DNA of 64,000 nucleotides, from NCBI GenBank assembly GCA_963576725.1, contig OY755241.1, positions 30,444,853 to 30,508,852 of the forward strand. The letters are read 5' to 3'. The position numbers and the translations under genes were made by a program. The notes under the pieces were generated by a model. The model was given only the letters and a program-made list of their open reading frames with translations. It did not search any database and was not told where the DNA came from. Shown piece by piece: positions 10,379 through 20,168 of this stretch; position 1 is the stretch's first letter, and each line of letters opens with the position of its first letter. Source of the stretch: Azorinus chamasolen. Its lineage: Eukaryota > Mollusca > Bivalvia > Cardiida > Solecurtidae.

Positions 10379-10630
10379 TACAGTAAAACCTCTCTATAAC
10401 GACCACTAAATTACATCAAGTATTTGTGTTAAAGGCAGGTGGCTGCTTAAAGCAAGGTGAAAGTAAAACAGAACGCTCCTATAATGGCTGCTTAAAGCAA
10501 GGTGAAAGTAAAACAGAACGCTCCTATAGGAGCGTTCTGTTTTACTTTCACCTTGCTTTAAGCAGCCACCTGCCTTACATACCAACTAATTAACACAATT
10601 TAGTGGCCGTTACAGAGAGGTTTTACTGTA
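10379..10630 (+). mobile_element. TA-1 (pogo-like) MITE with duplicated left arm
   Basis: TACAGTAAAACCTCTCTATA and GAGAGGTTTTACTGTA ends. The arm GGCTGCTTAAAGCAAGGTGA to CGCTCCTATA occurs twice in tandem (about 10442 and 10485) before the single right arm. Confidence 0.93.
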
Positions 10631-10631
10631 C

Positions 10632-10885
10632 TTCAATTCTTTACTCCATTGATAGCCCTTTCTACACCTTTGCAAACAGCGTATACCCAGATCAGACGAC
10701 TCCTGTAGGAGCCGTCTGATCAGGGTCTGCTCTGTTTGCTTTTGACATTGTATTGATATGAATATACAGTTTCTTCCATGTGTAAACTAAAACAAGACCC
10801 TGTATTCATTTGCTATTACAAAAATCATTAATTAATATTCATACTGCCATTGTTTCTTGCATGACTATTCATGGTGTAAAGGGTT
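10632..10885 (+). mobile_element. TTAA-1 hairpin MITE
   Basis: CAATTCTTTACTCCATTGAT end, hairpin ACTCCTGTAGGAGCCG, tail TTCATGGTGTAAAGGG. It starts two bases after the TA-1 element ends. Confidence 0.85.
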
Positions 10886-11126
10886 CTCAGAATACAAAAC
10901 ATGAATAAGCGTATATTAAAGAAAGATGCACCGAGTTTTATTTCATTGAGACAAATGTGTCTTAATTGATTTTATTGACTGTTTTATTCTTGAGTACTGT
11001 ATATTCTACATGCTAATCGCGCAGTATCACGCCGAGGAATAGAACGATGGATAAAAGTTTATCGAGTTCTTGTTTGAACATTTATCTTGCATGTGGAATG
11101 TTAAGTTTATTGATCAAGTGAAACGA

Positions 11127-11506
11127 GATCAAGAATTAAATAGGAGGAACTTAAGAGATAAGCAATTAAATTGGAGGAACTTAAGAGATACGTAATCAAA
11201 TAGGAGGAACTTAGATATTTATTAAAACAATTAAATAGAAATAGGTGGAACTTAAGAGACAAACGATTCAATAGGATGAACTTAGGAGATAAGCAATTAA
11301 ATATGAGGAACTTAAGAGATAAACAATTAGATAGTAGGTACTTATGAGATAAGCAATCGAATTGGAGGGACTTAAGAGATAAGCAATTAAATAGGAGGTA
11401 CTTAGGAGATAAGCAATTAAATAGGATGAACTCAAGAGATAAACAATTAAATAGGATGAACTTAAAAGATAAACAATTAAATAGTAGGAACTTAAGGGAT
11501 AAACAG
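11127..11506. repeat. 30-bp satellite array (left part)
   Basis: About twelve units of a 30-bp repeat resembling AGGAGGAACTTAAGAGATAA plus GCAATTAAAT. The period is exactly ten codons, so the minus strand reads as a repeating YLIVYLLSSS peptide. This is a repeat artefact, not a gene. The LINE starts directly at its right edge. Confidence 0.92.
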
Positions 11507-14500
11507 TTTTATTACTGGCAGTCAGCATTCAATAATGCCTTTGGCCATTTACACAATAAATTATCAAATATGGCAAAGACAAACAATTACATACATTTCA
11601 ATATCCACAACTCAAACAAAGAAATGACAAAATACCGCACACATATAATATACATATTCTTTATGCTCACATTAAGATTTATGGGGCAGTTAGCATTTCA
11701 AGGGAGTTTTTGCGTACTTTAAATGCTTCGTTGACATACTTAGCTATTTTGAAAATTATCTTTTTATTTTCAGAAGACATAATTCTACAGAATTTGTTAA
11801 TTGACGGCCATGATGTATAATAATTTCCTAAGATAGAAGAACGAAGGGCGGAGTATTTTGGGCAGCAAAGTAGAAAATGATATTCTGATTCAACTACATT
11901 ACAAGTACATAATTTACATATGCGTTCATGTCTCGTGACACCGGTAAATCTTCCAGACTCAATTTCTAGATTGTGTGATGTTAATCTAAAGGATGTCAAT
12001 TGTCTACGTAAAACATCATCTTTAATATAGGTTAAGTAGTTCTCAAAACAAAAAGTTGTTTTATATTTTTTGTAGTAATCGAGCTTAGATGTATTACTTA
12101 GTAACATGTTCCATGTTTGGGTATACTGATCGTGGATCCTAGATTTAAATTCTAAAGGTGATGGTGTCATAACATTCATATTGTCCCATACGTATCCGAA
12201 ACCAAGTCGATCTAGAATTGCTTTCACATGTTTTGTCCAGGATTTTGAGTTCATATCACTGACTTGTTCGTTAAAAATTCTAAAGATCGGCAAAGTTTGG
12301 TTTTTGATAATTTTTGACCAATATCTAAGTGCACGCTCCTTTGCCAGTTCTGTTAACGGAAGTCTTCCTAATTCCCCATATACAGCTACGTTTGGAGTTT
12401 GTTGTCTCACTCCTAGTATACGTTTACAAAATTTTAAATGCAGTTTATCTATCTCTTTTATTTCATAAACTCCCCAGACTTCCGAACCATATAAAAGTAT
12501 AGGCATAACAAGTGAATCAAACATTGATAATTTTGTTTTGATGTCTAATTGAACTCTGTCAAAAATTGATAACAATCTGTTGTATGCAATAAGAGCTTGG
12601 TCACAAAGACATGTTACAGCTTCTTTCATATTACCAGTGTAGTGAAATTTTATACCTAAGTAATTAAATGAGTCAACAATTTCTAGTTTTTCGCCATCTA
12701 TAAACCATTCGTTGTCAATATGTTGCTTACGAGCTTGAAAAATACAAATTTTTGTCTTATTTGTATTAATTTTCAATGCCCATTTTGCAGAGAATCTATG
12801 AATACAGTCAAGTTGTATCTGTAAACTAACTGGATCAGTCGTAAATAAGGCAATATCATCCGCATACAAAAGCATATACAAAGACAAATAATTCAGATCA
12901 TTTTCAGTAAGACTGTTCAAGTCTAGGTTATTGCTTACATCATTAATAAAGAGGATAAATAATATCGGCGAGAGTGGTTCCCCTTGCTTCAATCCAAGCG
13001 TTACATCGAAAAACTCTGAATAATTAATGTTAGGATACAATTTAACACATGATTTAACATTTTTATACATAGACTTAAGCATCGTTATCAATTTACAGCT
13101 TACACCAGAATTAAAAAGTTTCATCCACAATGCGTCTCTATTGACTGTATCGAAAGCTTTCTCGTAATCAATGAAAGCACAATATAATTTAGATTTATTC
13201 CGTATCACTTTCTGAATAATGGAATGCAAAATAAAAACGCAATCAACTGTACTGTGATTTTCCCTAAAGCCAAACTGATTTCCATTAAATACACTTTCAG
13301 ACTCACACCAACTGTTTAATCTATGTCTGATTATCAAAGAAAACAGTTTAGCTAATATATTCACAAGTGTAATCCCTCTGTAGTTACCCGGGTCTCCACT
13401 GTCTCCTTTCTTAAATATCGGTACAATGACACCGTTACACCAGCTATCGGGATATATCCCAGAGTCATATATTTTATTGAATATCGGAAGTATATATGGA
13501 CTAATGAAATCCTTACAATCGATAAAGAAGTCCGCAACATTACCGTTATAATCGCTACTCTTATTTCTTTTAAGCGTACTTATTCTATTTAAAATTTCTT
13601 CTATAGTAAAAGGACAGTCAAGTTCCTCAATGTGAATATCTGCGTGCTCAGTGTTTATATTATTATCATCGTGTCGAATGTCGCCGAATGAAATATTTGA
13701 GAGTGATTTGAAATGTTCAGCAAACTCAGTTAAAGTTACGTCAGAATAACAGTTTTTCTTCTTGTTTTTATACTTATCTATATACTTCCAAAATTTGCGA
13801 GGACTGCTTTTACTTAGGCATGTCAATTTTTGTTTTTCTTTAAAATTGTACGATCTTTTTGCTTTACGTTTAGCTTCATTAAACGCTTTTCTGCTGTTCA
13901 AAAAGTTTAACCTGTTTTCTTCAGTTGGATTGGATTTAAAATCTCTTTTAATTCTATAAAAAACAGTTTTCGCCTGTCTGCAGGTATTGTTAAACCAGTG
14001 TGACTTAATCTTTTTAGTATGATTTGGGCGTACATTAAACGTCCTCCCATGTACCTGAAAAGATATGTCATATATTAAATCACTTAATTTGTTTATACAG
14101 GAATTAGTATCAGTTTCATCAGATAAAAACTGTTGTGTTATCTCATCAAACAGATACTGATTTTCATTTAGAGAATTTATCAATATATCAGTGTCAGTAT
14201 CCTTCCAAATGATTTTATCGTATGTCAGTATATCATTGTGATAAAAGAAAGCATTCTCAACTTGTAATGAGAACTCAATAGCAGAATGGTCCGAAAATTC
14301 ATTTGTATCAAGTACTTTCATGTTCGAAATACAGGCAAAATTGTCGTAACTAGTTATCAAGTAATCAACAACACTAGTTGCACGTCTGTTACGTGCCATA
14401 CCATGATATGTAAAATCACCAGGTTCCAATCGCCCATTTGCAATGACAATGTTATTCTCTTTACACAATGATAACAACTTTCGCCCATACCCGTTTACAC

Positions 14501-14916
14501 AATTATCTTTAGATTTTCTACATGGTATAGACTGATCCGGCAATGCGCTGATTGGTAAATCGACATAGCGGTCAAGATTGGAATGTACTACAAAGTCCGA
14601 GCGATCACCAGTCCGTGCATTAAAATCACCTGTCAAATACACATCGCCGCTATAGCTGTATTTCATTATATCACTATTCAGTTGTTCAAAAAAGTTATAT
14701 TCAAATAAGTCTGAGTTAATGTTCTTATATACACAGGAGTCTTCTGGTGGAATGTAACACGTACACAGGTAGATATCATTGTCAGATCCAAAGTATTCTC
14801 TCTTAAGTTTTATCCAAATAATACCATTACTATTGATTGACACCAATTCAATTTTATTGAAAAATTTCTCTTTGTAATAAACAATAATACCTCCACTGTG
14901 ACGTTTTGCTCTACGG
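11507..14916 (-). mobile_element. 5'-truncated LINE (non-LTR retrotransposon), endonuclease-RT
   Basis: The minus-strand frame is uninterrupted for about 1,080 residues (stop at 11679). From the N-terminus: a partial apurinic-type endonuclease (GDFNARTGD near residue 114, SVVDYLITS near 200, SDHSAI near 226), then reverse transcriptase with motif A FIDYEKAFD near 600, motif B GLKQGEPLSP near 660 and catalytic YADD near 703. A terminal CKLC...H...C zinc-knuckle-like motif follows. No RNase H was recognised. The N-terminal endonuclease residues are missing, so the copy is truncated and probably inactive. About 170 bases of 3' UTR precede the left flank. A CR1/L2/Nimb-like clade is possible but cannot be resolved by eye. 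Satellite units flank both ends. Confidence 0.93.
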
Positions 14917-14969
14917 TAAACAATCAAATAGGAGGAACTTAACGTTGGGCCTGCTGTGGAAAGTTTCAT
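11679..14969 (-). CDS. LINE ORF2-like open frame with host-derived N-terminus
   Basis: The 1,096-residue frame starts at an ATG at 14969 that is not the element's own. The first ~20 residues (MKLSTAGPTL then SSSYLIVY) come from flanking DNA, the second block from the 30-bp satellite, whose minus strand encodes the same YLIVYLLSS periodicity at 11268-11528. LINE sequence begins near RRAKRHSGG. The element encodes target-primed reverse transcription machinery, but lacking the front of its endonuclease domain it is unlikely to retrotranspose autonomously. The frame shows no internal stop, which suggests a fairly recent insertion. Confidence 0.85.
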   Translation of the reverse strand: MKLSTAGPTLSSSYLIVYRRAKRHSGGIIVYYKEKFFNKIELVSINSNGIIWIKLKREYFGSDNDIYLCTCYIPPEDSCVYKNINSDLFEYNFFEQLNSDIMKYSYSGDVYLTGDFNARTGDRSDFVVHSNLDRYVDLPISALPDQSIPCRKSKDNCVNGYGRKLLSLCKENNIVIANGRLEPGDFTYHGMARNRRATSVVDYLITSYDNFACISNMKVLDTNEFSDHSAIEFSLQVENAFFYHNDILTYDKIIWKDTDTDILINSLNENQYLFDEITQQFLSDETDTNSCINKLSDLIYDISFQVHGRTFNVRPNHTKKIKSHWFNNTCRQAKTVFYRIKRDFKSNPTEENRLNFLNSRKAFNEAKRKAKRSYNFKEKQKLTCLSKSSPRKFWKYIDKYKNKKKNCYSDVTLTEFAEHFKSLSNISFGDIRHDDNNINTEHADIHIEELDCPFTIEEILNRISTLKRNKSSDYNGNVADFFIDCKDFISPYILPIFNKIYDSGIYPDSWCNGVIVPIFKKGDSGDPGNYRGITLVNILAKLFSLIIRHRLNSWCESESVFNGNQFGFRENHSTVDCVFILHSIIQKVIRNKSKLYCAFIDYEKAFDTVNRDALWMKLFNSGVSCKLITMLKSMYKNVKSCVKLYPNINYSEFFDVTLGLKQGEPLSPILFILFINDVSNNLDLNSLTENDLNYLSLYMLLYADDIALFTTDPVSLQIQLDCIHRFSAKWALKINTNKTKICIFQARKQHIDNEWFIDGEKLEIVDSFNYLGIKFHYTGNMKEAVTCLCDQALIAYNRLLSIFDRVQLDIKTKLSMFDSLVMPILLYGSEVWGVYEIKEIDKLHLKFCKRILGVRQQTPNVAVYGELGRLPLTELAKERALRYWSKIIKNQTLPIFRIFNEQVSDMNSKSWTKHVKAILDRLGFGYVWDNMNVMTPSPLEFKSRIHDQYTQTWNMLLSNTSKLDYYKKYKTTFCFENYLTYIKDDVLRRQLTSFRLTSHNLEIESGRFTGVTRHERICKLCTCNVVESEYHFLLCCPKYSALRSSILGNYYTSWPSINKFCRIMSSENKKIIFKIAKYVNEAFKVRKNSLEMLTAP
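14917..14942. repeat. 30-bp satellite unit on the far side of the LINE
   Basis: One copy of the same unit (AACAATCAAATAGGAGGAAC) abuts the 5' end of the LINE. The LINE therefore inserted within the satellite, or duplicated a satellite unit as its target site. Confidence 0.85.
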
Positions 14970-15007
14970 TCAAATTTTCGTTAACTTGGAGTATACATGA
15001 ATCTGTT

Positions 15008-15072
15008 TAACAGTTTGGATCCTGATGAAACGCCGATGTATTCGGCACCTAAACTAGATCCAAATTGTATGA
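15008..15072 (+). repeat. GGATCC hairpin, diverged
   Basis: AACAGTTTGGATCCTGATGA and CTAGATCCAAATTGTATG around CGCCGATGTATTCGGC. Confidence 0.65.
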
Positions 15073-15109
15073 AATGGTACGAATTCGCCGGTAGAGAGCT
15101 AAATGCCAA

Positions 15110-15345
15110 CCCTTCTCCAGATTAGACGGCTCATTTCAATGCCTTTGCAAACAGATTAGACCCAGATCAGACGGCTCATGTAGGAGCCGTCTGATAAGGG
15201 TCTACTCTGTTTGCTTATGAAATAATATATATATGACCATACAGTTTCTGCCGAGCCCAACATTTCCTATGTGCATATACCATTATAAAAATGAACCATA
15301 TTACAATCCATGACGTCGCCATTTCTTACACGACTAATCGTGACT
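15110..15345 (+). mobile_element. TTAA-1 hairpin MITE, left end disrupted
   Basis: TTTGCAAACAGATTAGACCC arm and centre GGCTCATGTAGGAGCC, then a tail ACAGTTTCTGCC... The ends are not clean. Confidence 0.75.
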
Positions 15346-15492
15346 ACTCGGCTCTTTCCGGCAAACTCTTTTTTTTTGACTATAGCCGATGAGTTTCGAT
15401 TGATTGGAGATCGAGATACTGGAGTATGCTTTGAATAGTCCCTTTTGTGTGCTAGTTTTATAAAAAACATTTATTATTATTATTGCAAAATA

Positions 15493-15705
15493 TTAACCCA
15501 TTCCCTCATATGCTATTTTTTAGAAATAACCTCTTCGAATAACTCTAACAAACAGGAGCATTTACTAGAGAAATGAAAACAATTAGAATTGTGTAGTATT
15601 GAAACCATAGTGATAAATAGAGCAAATGCTCTATTTATCACAATGGTTTCAAAAAGTGACTTTTACAGAGGCGTAGAAAAGCGTATTTATGGAGGAAAGA
15701 GCTAA
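15493..15705 (+). mobile_element. TTAA-2 MITE, core-less hairpin, TTAA-1 right end
   Basis: TTAACCCATTCCCTCATATG starts it. The hairpin centre is only AGAGCAAATGCTCT, lacking CTCCTATAGGAG. The right end GTATTTATGGAGGAAAGAGC is TTAA-1 type. Confidence 0.9.
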
Positions 15706-15898
15706 ACAAGCTTAAATTAAACACTTAATTAATTAACAAACAAGCAACATATTAAACAAGCTTAATTGTATAATATTAACAAGTCTATTGTAGTAAAATG
15801 CAGTTGAAATTTCGTTGAAATGGGATAATTTTTATATGTTAGTTTGAGAGTCAAGTTTGTTGATAAAGAGAAACACAACACCAGAGATACTCAAACAT

Positions 15899-15973
15899 AT
15901 CTACAGGAGCCGTCTGGTCTGGGTCTACTCTGTTTGCAAAGACATAGAAAGGCGTATTCGCGGAGTAAAGATT
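15899..15973 (-). repeat. Half TTAA-1 hairpin
   Basis: CTACAGGAGCCGTCTGGTCT to CTGTTTGCAAAGACATAG and CGGAGTAAAG. The other arm is absent. Confidence 0.6.
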
Positions 15974-16000
15974 TATATAAAGTCTCATATCTGGATCTTT

Positions 16001-16140
16001 AACCCTTTACCTCATGAATATTCATGTAAGAAATAATGACATCATGATTAACGACAACAGACAACTTTATCATGACCACAATGAAGTCTATAAGACCCAT
16101 TGTCACGTGATCAGGGTCTACTCTGCAGGGTCTCCAATGG
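16001..16140 (-). mobile_element. TTAA-1 end fragment
   Basis: TTTAACCCTTTACCTCATGA, TTCATGTAAGAAATAATGAC, and a lone TGATCAGGGTCTACTCTG. Confidence 0.6.
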
Positions 16141-16518
16141 CGGGGTTTGTACGTATTTATGCCATGCGATAATAAAACTGAGATTTCGCCAAGTACCGAC
16201 TCTTAAGCGTACATCTATCATTAAATTGGAGTGCGTTTTATAATAATATTTTCCGACGGTTTTCTTCTTAAAAGGTACCATTTCCTCCAACACGAGTATT
16301 CCGTGCCAGGGGACGATAAACCAGAGCAGAGGCAAGCGGGCGGGTAATACCCCTAATAGCTAAACAAAAGCTATAAAACTTCTTTATGGCGCTACATAAG
16401 TGCTTTAAATGTATTAGGTCTCAGCACTGTCAAAGCTGAATTTCCAAAGTAGGATAGTCCATCAATGTTTTAAGGAAGTTTTCATTCAGCATTTAATGGT
16501 AGACTTTGCGAGAGGAAT

Positions 16519-16603
16519 TTGAATGACAAACAGTGCAGACCCTGATCAGAGGGCTCCATTTGGAGCCCTCTGATCTGGGTCTACACTGTTTGCAAATGAC
16601 AGC
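16519..16603 (+). repeat. Hairpin element, CAGTGCAGACCC type
   Basis: ACAAACAGTGCAGACCCTGA and GGGTCTACACTGTTTGC arms around AGGGCTCCATTTGGAGCCCT, a perfect stem. Confidence 0.85.
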
Positions 16604-16687
16604 CATCTCGTTTCCTGTATTTAAAGAATTAATGTTTCCAATATGCGATCTTCCTAAACTCCTTTACCGCCATCGGCGTATTTGTGT

Positions 16688-16768
16688 ATGACCTTGTAAA
16701 CGGTGTGGATCCAGATGAAACGACGATTAACACGGCGTCTTATCAGGATCCAAAACTGTTTGATATTC
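16688..16768 (+). repeat. GGATCC hairpin element
   Basis: GTAAACGGTGTGGATCCAGA and TCAGGATCCAAAACTGTTTG arms around ACGATTAACACGGCGT. Confidence 0.75.
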
Positions 16769-16900
16769 AAGCATTTTCTTTTTTTAAAAAATGGAAGAAC
16801 ATATACTCCTAGAATAGTAACAGAGGACAATGTTTTGCATGTGAAAGGTATTTGTTGTTAAAGGTTCAAGAATGTTAAGACGTAATATCCGCTAAACATA

Positions 16901-16919
16901 TACAGTAAAACCTCTTTTA
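16901..16919 (+). repeat. TA-1 left-end fragment
   Basis: TACAGTAAAACCTCTTTTAG only, cut off at the start of the next TTAA-1 element. Confidence 0.6.
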
Positions 16920-17168
16920 GCCCTTTCTCTTTTATAAAATACTTTTTTCACGCATTTGCAAACAGAGGAGACCCGGATAACACGGCTACTATAGGAGCCA
17001 TCTGGTGAGGGTCTGCTCTTTTTGCTTATGGACTTATAAAATATCTGATTTCACAAGTTCTACCTGCGCCAAAATATCCTGTGTTCATGTGCCATTATAA
17101 AAAATAATCTAATTAATATACATGCTATAATTATTTCTTACATGAATATTCAACAGGGAAAGGGTTAA
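16917..17168 (+). mobile_element. TTAA-1 hairpin MITE
   Basis: TTAGCCCTTTCTC end, GCAAACAGAGGAGACCC, centre GGCTACTATAGGAGCC, right end CAGGGAAAGGGTTAA. Confidence 0.88.
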
Positions 17169-17192
17169 AGCGATGTGTAATTATAAGTCATT

Positions 17193-17292
17193 GAAGCAGG
17201 TAGTAGCTTAATGCAGGAGGAACGTTTTATACAAAGCTCCCATTTGAGCTTTCTGCATAACTTTCGTACTGCAGTAAGCCACCTGTTTTTTT
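17193..17292 (+). repeat. TA-1 internal hairpin without ends
   Basis: GCAGGTAGTAGCTTAATGCA and CTGCAGTAAGCCACCTG arms around AAAGCTCCCATTTGAGCTTT. Confidence 0.75.
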
Positions 17293-17624
17293 ATTCATTA
17301 GGTTTATGAAACTTTGAATTGCTGGGTTCCAAACTAAGGTCTAAGGTCTGGAACCGTAAATAATATGGAAATACAACGTGAATAGGTTAAGGGTTTTATT
17401 TTGTAATCTTTTTGATGAGTATCTTTGGTTATAAGCTCAAACCGTCGGACTGTAGGAATGTAGCTGAGATGACACAGTTGAATGGACGAACCAAAATAAC
17501 GACACACACACCAGTGAAGTTTACATTCTATGAAAAAGAATAAAAATACAAACGAAACAAAGACAGGGTTTCATATACCTGTTTTAATCGACAAATCAAA
17601 AAGGGGTCTAATCATTGGTCTGTA
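17293..17624. other. No gene recognised
   Basis: Unique AT-rich sequence; nothing recognised. Confidence 0.6.
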
Positions 17625-17722
17625 ATGCAGGTGGTAGCTTAATGCATGTCAAAAGTAACGCAGAAAGCTCATATAGGACTTTTCCGCATTACGTGTGCCC
17701 TGCACTAAGCAACCACCTACTT
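17625..17722 (+). repeat. TA-1 internal hairpin without ends
   Basis: GCAGGTGGTAGCTTAATGCA and TGCACTAAGCAACCACCTAC arms around AGCTCATATAGGACTT. Confidence 0.75.
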
Positions 17723-17756
17723 TTTAAGATTCCATTATTCAATAAATGAATAGCCG

Positions 17757-17906
17757 CTTATCGTATATCTGATTCTACAGTTTCTGCCAGATTCAACAAT
17801 ATATAACATATAACAATATATAACATTATATAACATTATGAATATTCGGCATATAACTATTCTTGATGTCATTTTTTACAGGACTATTCATGGGGGGAGG
17901 GATTAA
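17757..17906 (+). mobile_element. TTAA-1 right-tail fragment
   Basis: CTGATTCTACAGTTTCTGCC, ACAGGACTATTCATGGGGGG and AGGGATTAA; no hairpin. Confidence 0.6.
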
Positions 17907-18041
17907 ACGGTGGGATAAAATGTCATGTAAAAGCTTTGTATTTCATGAATATTTATGTATTAATTTAAGACTACATCATATTAATTTGTTTTTACAATAT
18001 CTTATGAAAACAGGACTTTCTGCCCTGGCAAAAACTGTAAA

Positions 18042-18150
18042 ACCAGGGTCCATGCTTATAAAGCTTTTAGTTGAGTCTGAGTTCGTTCTCAAGCTTTTGA
18101 TTGGCTCAAATCTGACCAATCAAAAGCTTGTGAACTCAAATCTGACCAAT
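18042..18150 (+). mobile_element. Fold-back element, truncated copy
   Basis: AGGGTCCATGCTTATAAAGC, TTAGTTGAGTCTGAGTTCGT and AAGCTTTTGATTGG with partial complement. It is flanked by AAAACTGTAAAACCAG on both sides (near 18030 and 18153). The full copy is at 53326. Confidence 0.75.
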
Positions 18151-18152
18151 AA

Positions 18153-18245
18153 AACTGTAAAACCAGATCTATATAATTTCATAAGCAAACAGAGCAGACC
18201 TATATGACCTGTATGATTTGGATCTGCTTTGTTTCCAATGGCGCG
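18153..18245 (-). repeat. TTAA-1 hairpin remnant
   Basis: ATAAGCAAACAGAGCAGACC and GATCTGCTTTGTTTCC with the stem mostly deleted. Confidence 0.55.
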
Positions 18246-18419
18246 AGAATTCGTCCCTATCGAGTATTGTTGAGACAGAGACATTGTCGCACATTTCTAA
18301 TGAGGCAGACAAACATTTTGGAAAATGACAATATTCTGAGTGCGTTAAGAGTTTGTCGAGGACCATAGCGTGATTGTTGACGCCAGTTGACGCGCTGTCT
18401 CTTTTGTCAGTCAAAAATT

Positions 18420-18955
18420 AGATTTACCCAACTCCTATCAAATGCAAATGGCCGCCACTTCAGCGAGACGCTTAAAGTCCTTACTAACTGACGCTTTGTA
18501 TTTCGCATGGCTCCACTTCTAAGCGTTAATGACAGCATGAAAATAACCCCAGTCAATTCTCTGTCCATCTAAATGTTATGAAATGTGATTTTACCCGTTT
18601 TTCATTTCAAAACCGGAAGTGCCTCCATCTTGCACGGAATCTTTTGGGCATATTTAGGCACAGACCGGAAGTTTCTTTTAGTATCAACTCTGTCAAAGCG
18701 CGTGCGCTTTTGTGCTTAGCGACGATGTAGATTTTGTGGCTGTTTCCGGTCACGTGACTGTTCGTGTGGCGCTGGTAAAGTCTGACTTTGCGTGGAAGTG
18801 GTTTTTACCAGCATCCATTAAAAGGTAAAAACTATCAACTCACACAAAATGTATTTCGCCGGAAACACATTACTGTCGTTCTATTTGATCCCACGTCGCT
18901 TTCACTTTGACGAAAAGTTCTTACACTGAAGATAACTGTCATTTTTCTTTTAACT
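18420..18955 (+). promoter_or_regulatory. Candidate promoter/enhancer island (ETS, YY1-like, E-box, octamer)
   Basis: This 535-bp unique stretch has ATGCAAAT (18440), ACCGGAAGTGCCTCCATCTT (18611; an ETS site next to a YY1-like CCATCTT), a second ACCGGAAG (18664) and GGTCACGTGAC (18749). The combination is typical of metazoan TATA-less promoters. No first exon could be linked. Confidence 0.35.
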
Positions 18956-18993
18956 TTTTTCCTGTTAAACACAATTTGACTTCCATTTGCAAA

Positions 18994-19051
18994 AAGTTTG
19001 GATCCAGATGAGACGCCGAGTAACTCGGCGTCTCATCTGGATCCAAACTGT
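18994..19051 (+). repeat. GGATCC hairpin element (perfect)
   Basis: AGTTTGGATCCAGATGAGAC, centre GCCGAGTAACTCGGC and the exact complement arm. It is the best copy of this family. Confidence 0.93.
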
Positions 19052-19280
19052 TCGACATTTGGTCTGTAGTTTCTCAAAAGCTTGAACGAAATGGAAATAA
19101 GAAAAACATGTAGCACACCAAAGTTTAAGCAGACATAATTTTTGGTGCATGTTTAGGGTTATTCCTTAGTCCTTATTCTGCTTCACTAGTTGCTGTGGAC
19201 AGTTCTATAGCATAGATTCCACACTACATTTGTTCAAGTATTTGTGTAATTGCGATTTAATTGATCTCAAAATAATCTTG

Positions 19281-19333
19281 AATCCAAATCAATTGCCGAG
19301 TTACTCGGCGTCTGATCTAGTTCCAAACTGTTT
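19281..19333 (+). repeat. GGATCC hairpin, diverged left arm
   Basis: GAATCCAAATCAATTGCCGA and GTTACTCGGCGTCTGATC. Confidence 0.65.
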
Positions 19334-19389
19334 TGGTATATTAGCTGAAGCGCCTTATTCAGCAGGTAGATGATTGCGATGTCTATCCA

Positions 19390-19602
19390 TTAACCCTTAC
19401 AGTGCTCGGCACCAGTCACTAATGTCCTTTGCGAACAGTGTAGACCCAGATGAGAGGGCTCCTATAGGAGCCCTCTCATCAGGGTCTGCACTGTTTGTTA
19501 TGCTACACTTTTCTGTAGGAAAATCACTATATATGTACTATAGACTTGACCTGCTTGAATTTTTGAATAGTCCATTTGAACATCCAGCAGTGTAAGGGTT
19601 AA
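19390..19602 (+). mobile_element. TTAA-4 hairpin MITE
   Basis: TTAACCCTTACAGTGCTCGG and CAGTGTAAGGGTTAA ends. The perfect hairpin has arms GAACAGTGTAGACCCAGATG and centre AGGGCTCCTATAGGAGCCCT. Its TIRs differ from TTAA-1. Confidence 0.92.
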
Positions 19603-19940
19603 GAAACGACAATATGAGAGAATGGTGAGCCTAGGCTGAAGACTTGATCTAGGTTTGATGGATATCGGAGGAAGCTTTTACGCAAACAAAAACAAATCAC
19701 TCGGCTAAGAAACATAATTGCAACATAAAACGGAAAGTTACAAAAATTAAAACTGAAAAGATAATAGGCGTACTAATTACAAAAGAGGTCTGGAGATTGC
19801 AAATATTGAGTCGTTATAGTGAAAAAAAGAGATCTTTAAATGCAGAGGTGGTTACTATTCTGCACGCAATGTCGTTATATTCCTTCCTCCAGCCAGAGTT
19901 ATCGTTCTTGTTTAGCTTTCCGTGAACAACAGCACGCACT
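19603..19940. other. No gene recognised
   Basis: AT-rich; nothing recognised before the SINE-like fragment. Confidence 0.6.
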
Positions 19941-20012
19941 CTCCCTGGTGCTCAGAGTAGAGGTAGAGTGTTCGCTTTGGAAGACGGGAAGTCCCGTGTT
20001 TGATCCATTTGT
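19941..20012 (+). other. tRNA-derived SINE-like fragment
   Basis: AGAGGTAGAGTGTTCGCTTT followed by GTCCCGTGTTTGATCC resembles a tRNA-derived SINE head with a mutated B-box. A (TA)n tract starts seven bases later, as in many SINE tails. Confidence 0.45.
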
Positions 20013-20015
20013 GGG

Positions 20016-20016
<1 letters not shown>

Positions 20017-20056
<40 letters not shown>
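20017..20056 (+). repeat. (TA)n microsatellite
   Basis: About 19 TA units. Confidence 0.98.
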
Positions 20057-20062
<6 letters not shown>

Positions 20063-20168
20063 ACTGGTAACAGATGCCCTCCTCGCTTATGCTTTAAATA
20101 TATGACCAGATTCACCAGTTTCTAACATGACCCGCTAGCCATGTGTTCATATGCTCTTATAAAATCAT

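Noticed and set aside
11268..11528. 86-residue minus frame of repeating YLIVYLLSSS
   Set aside because: Generated by the 30-bp satellite (ten codons per unit).
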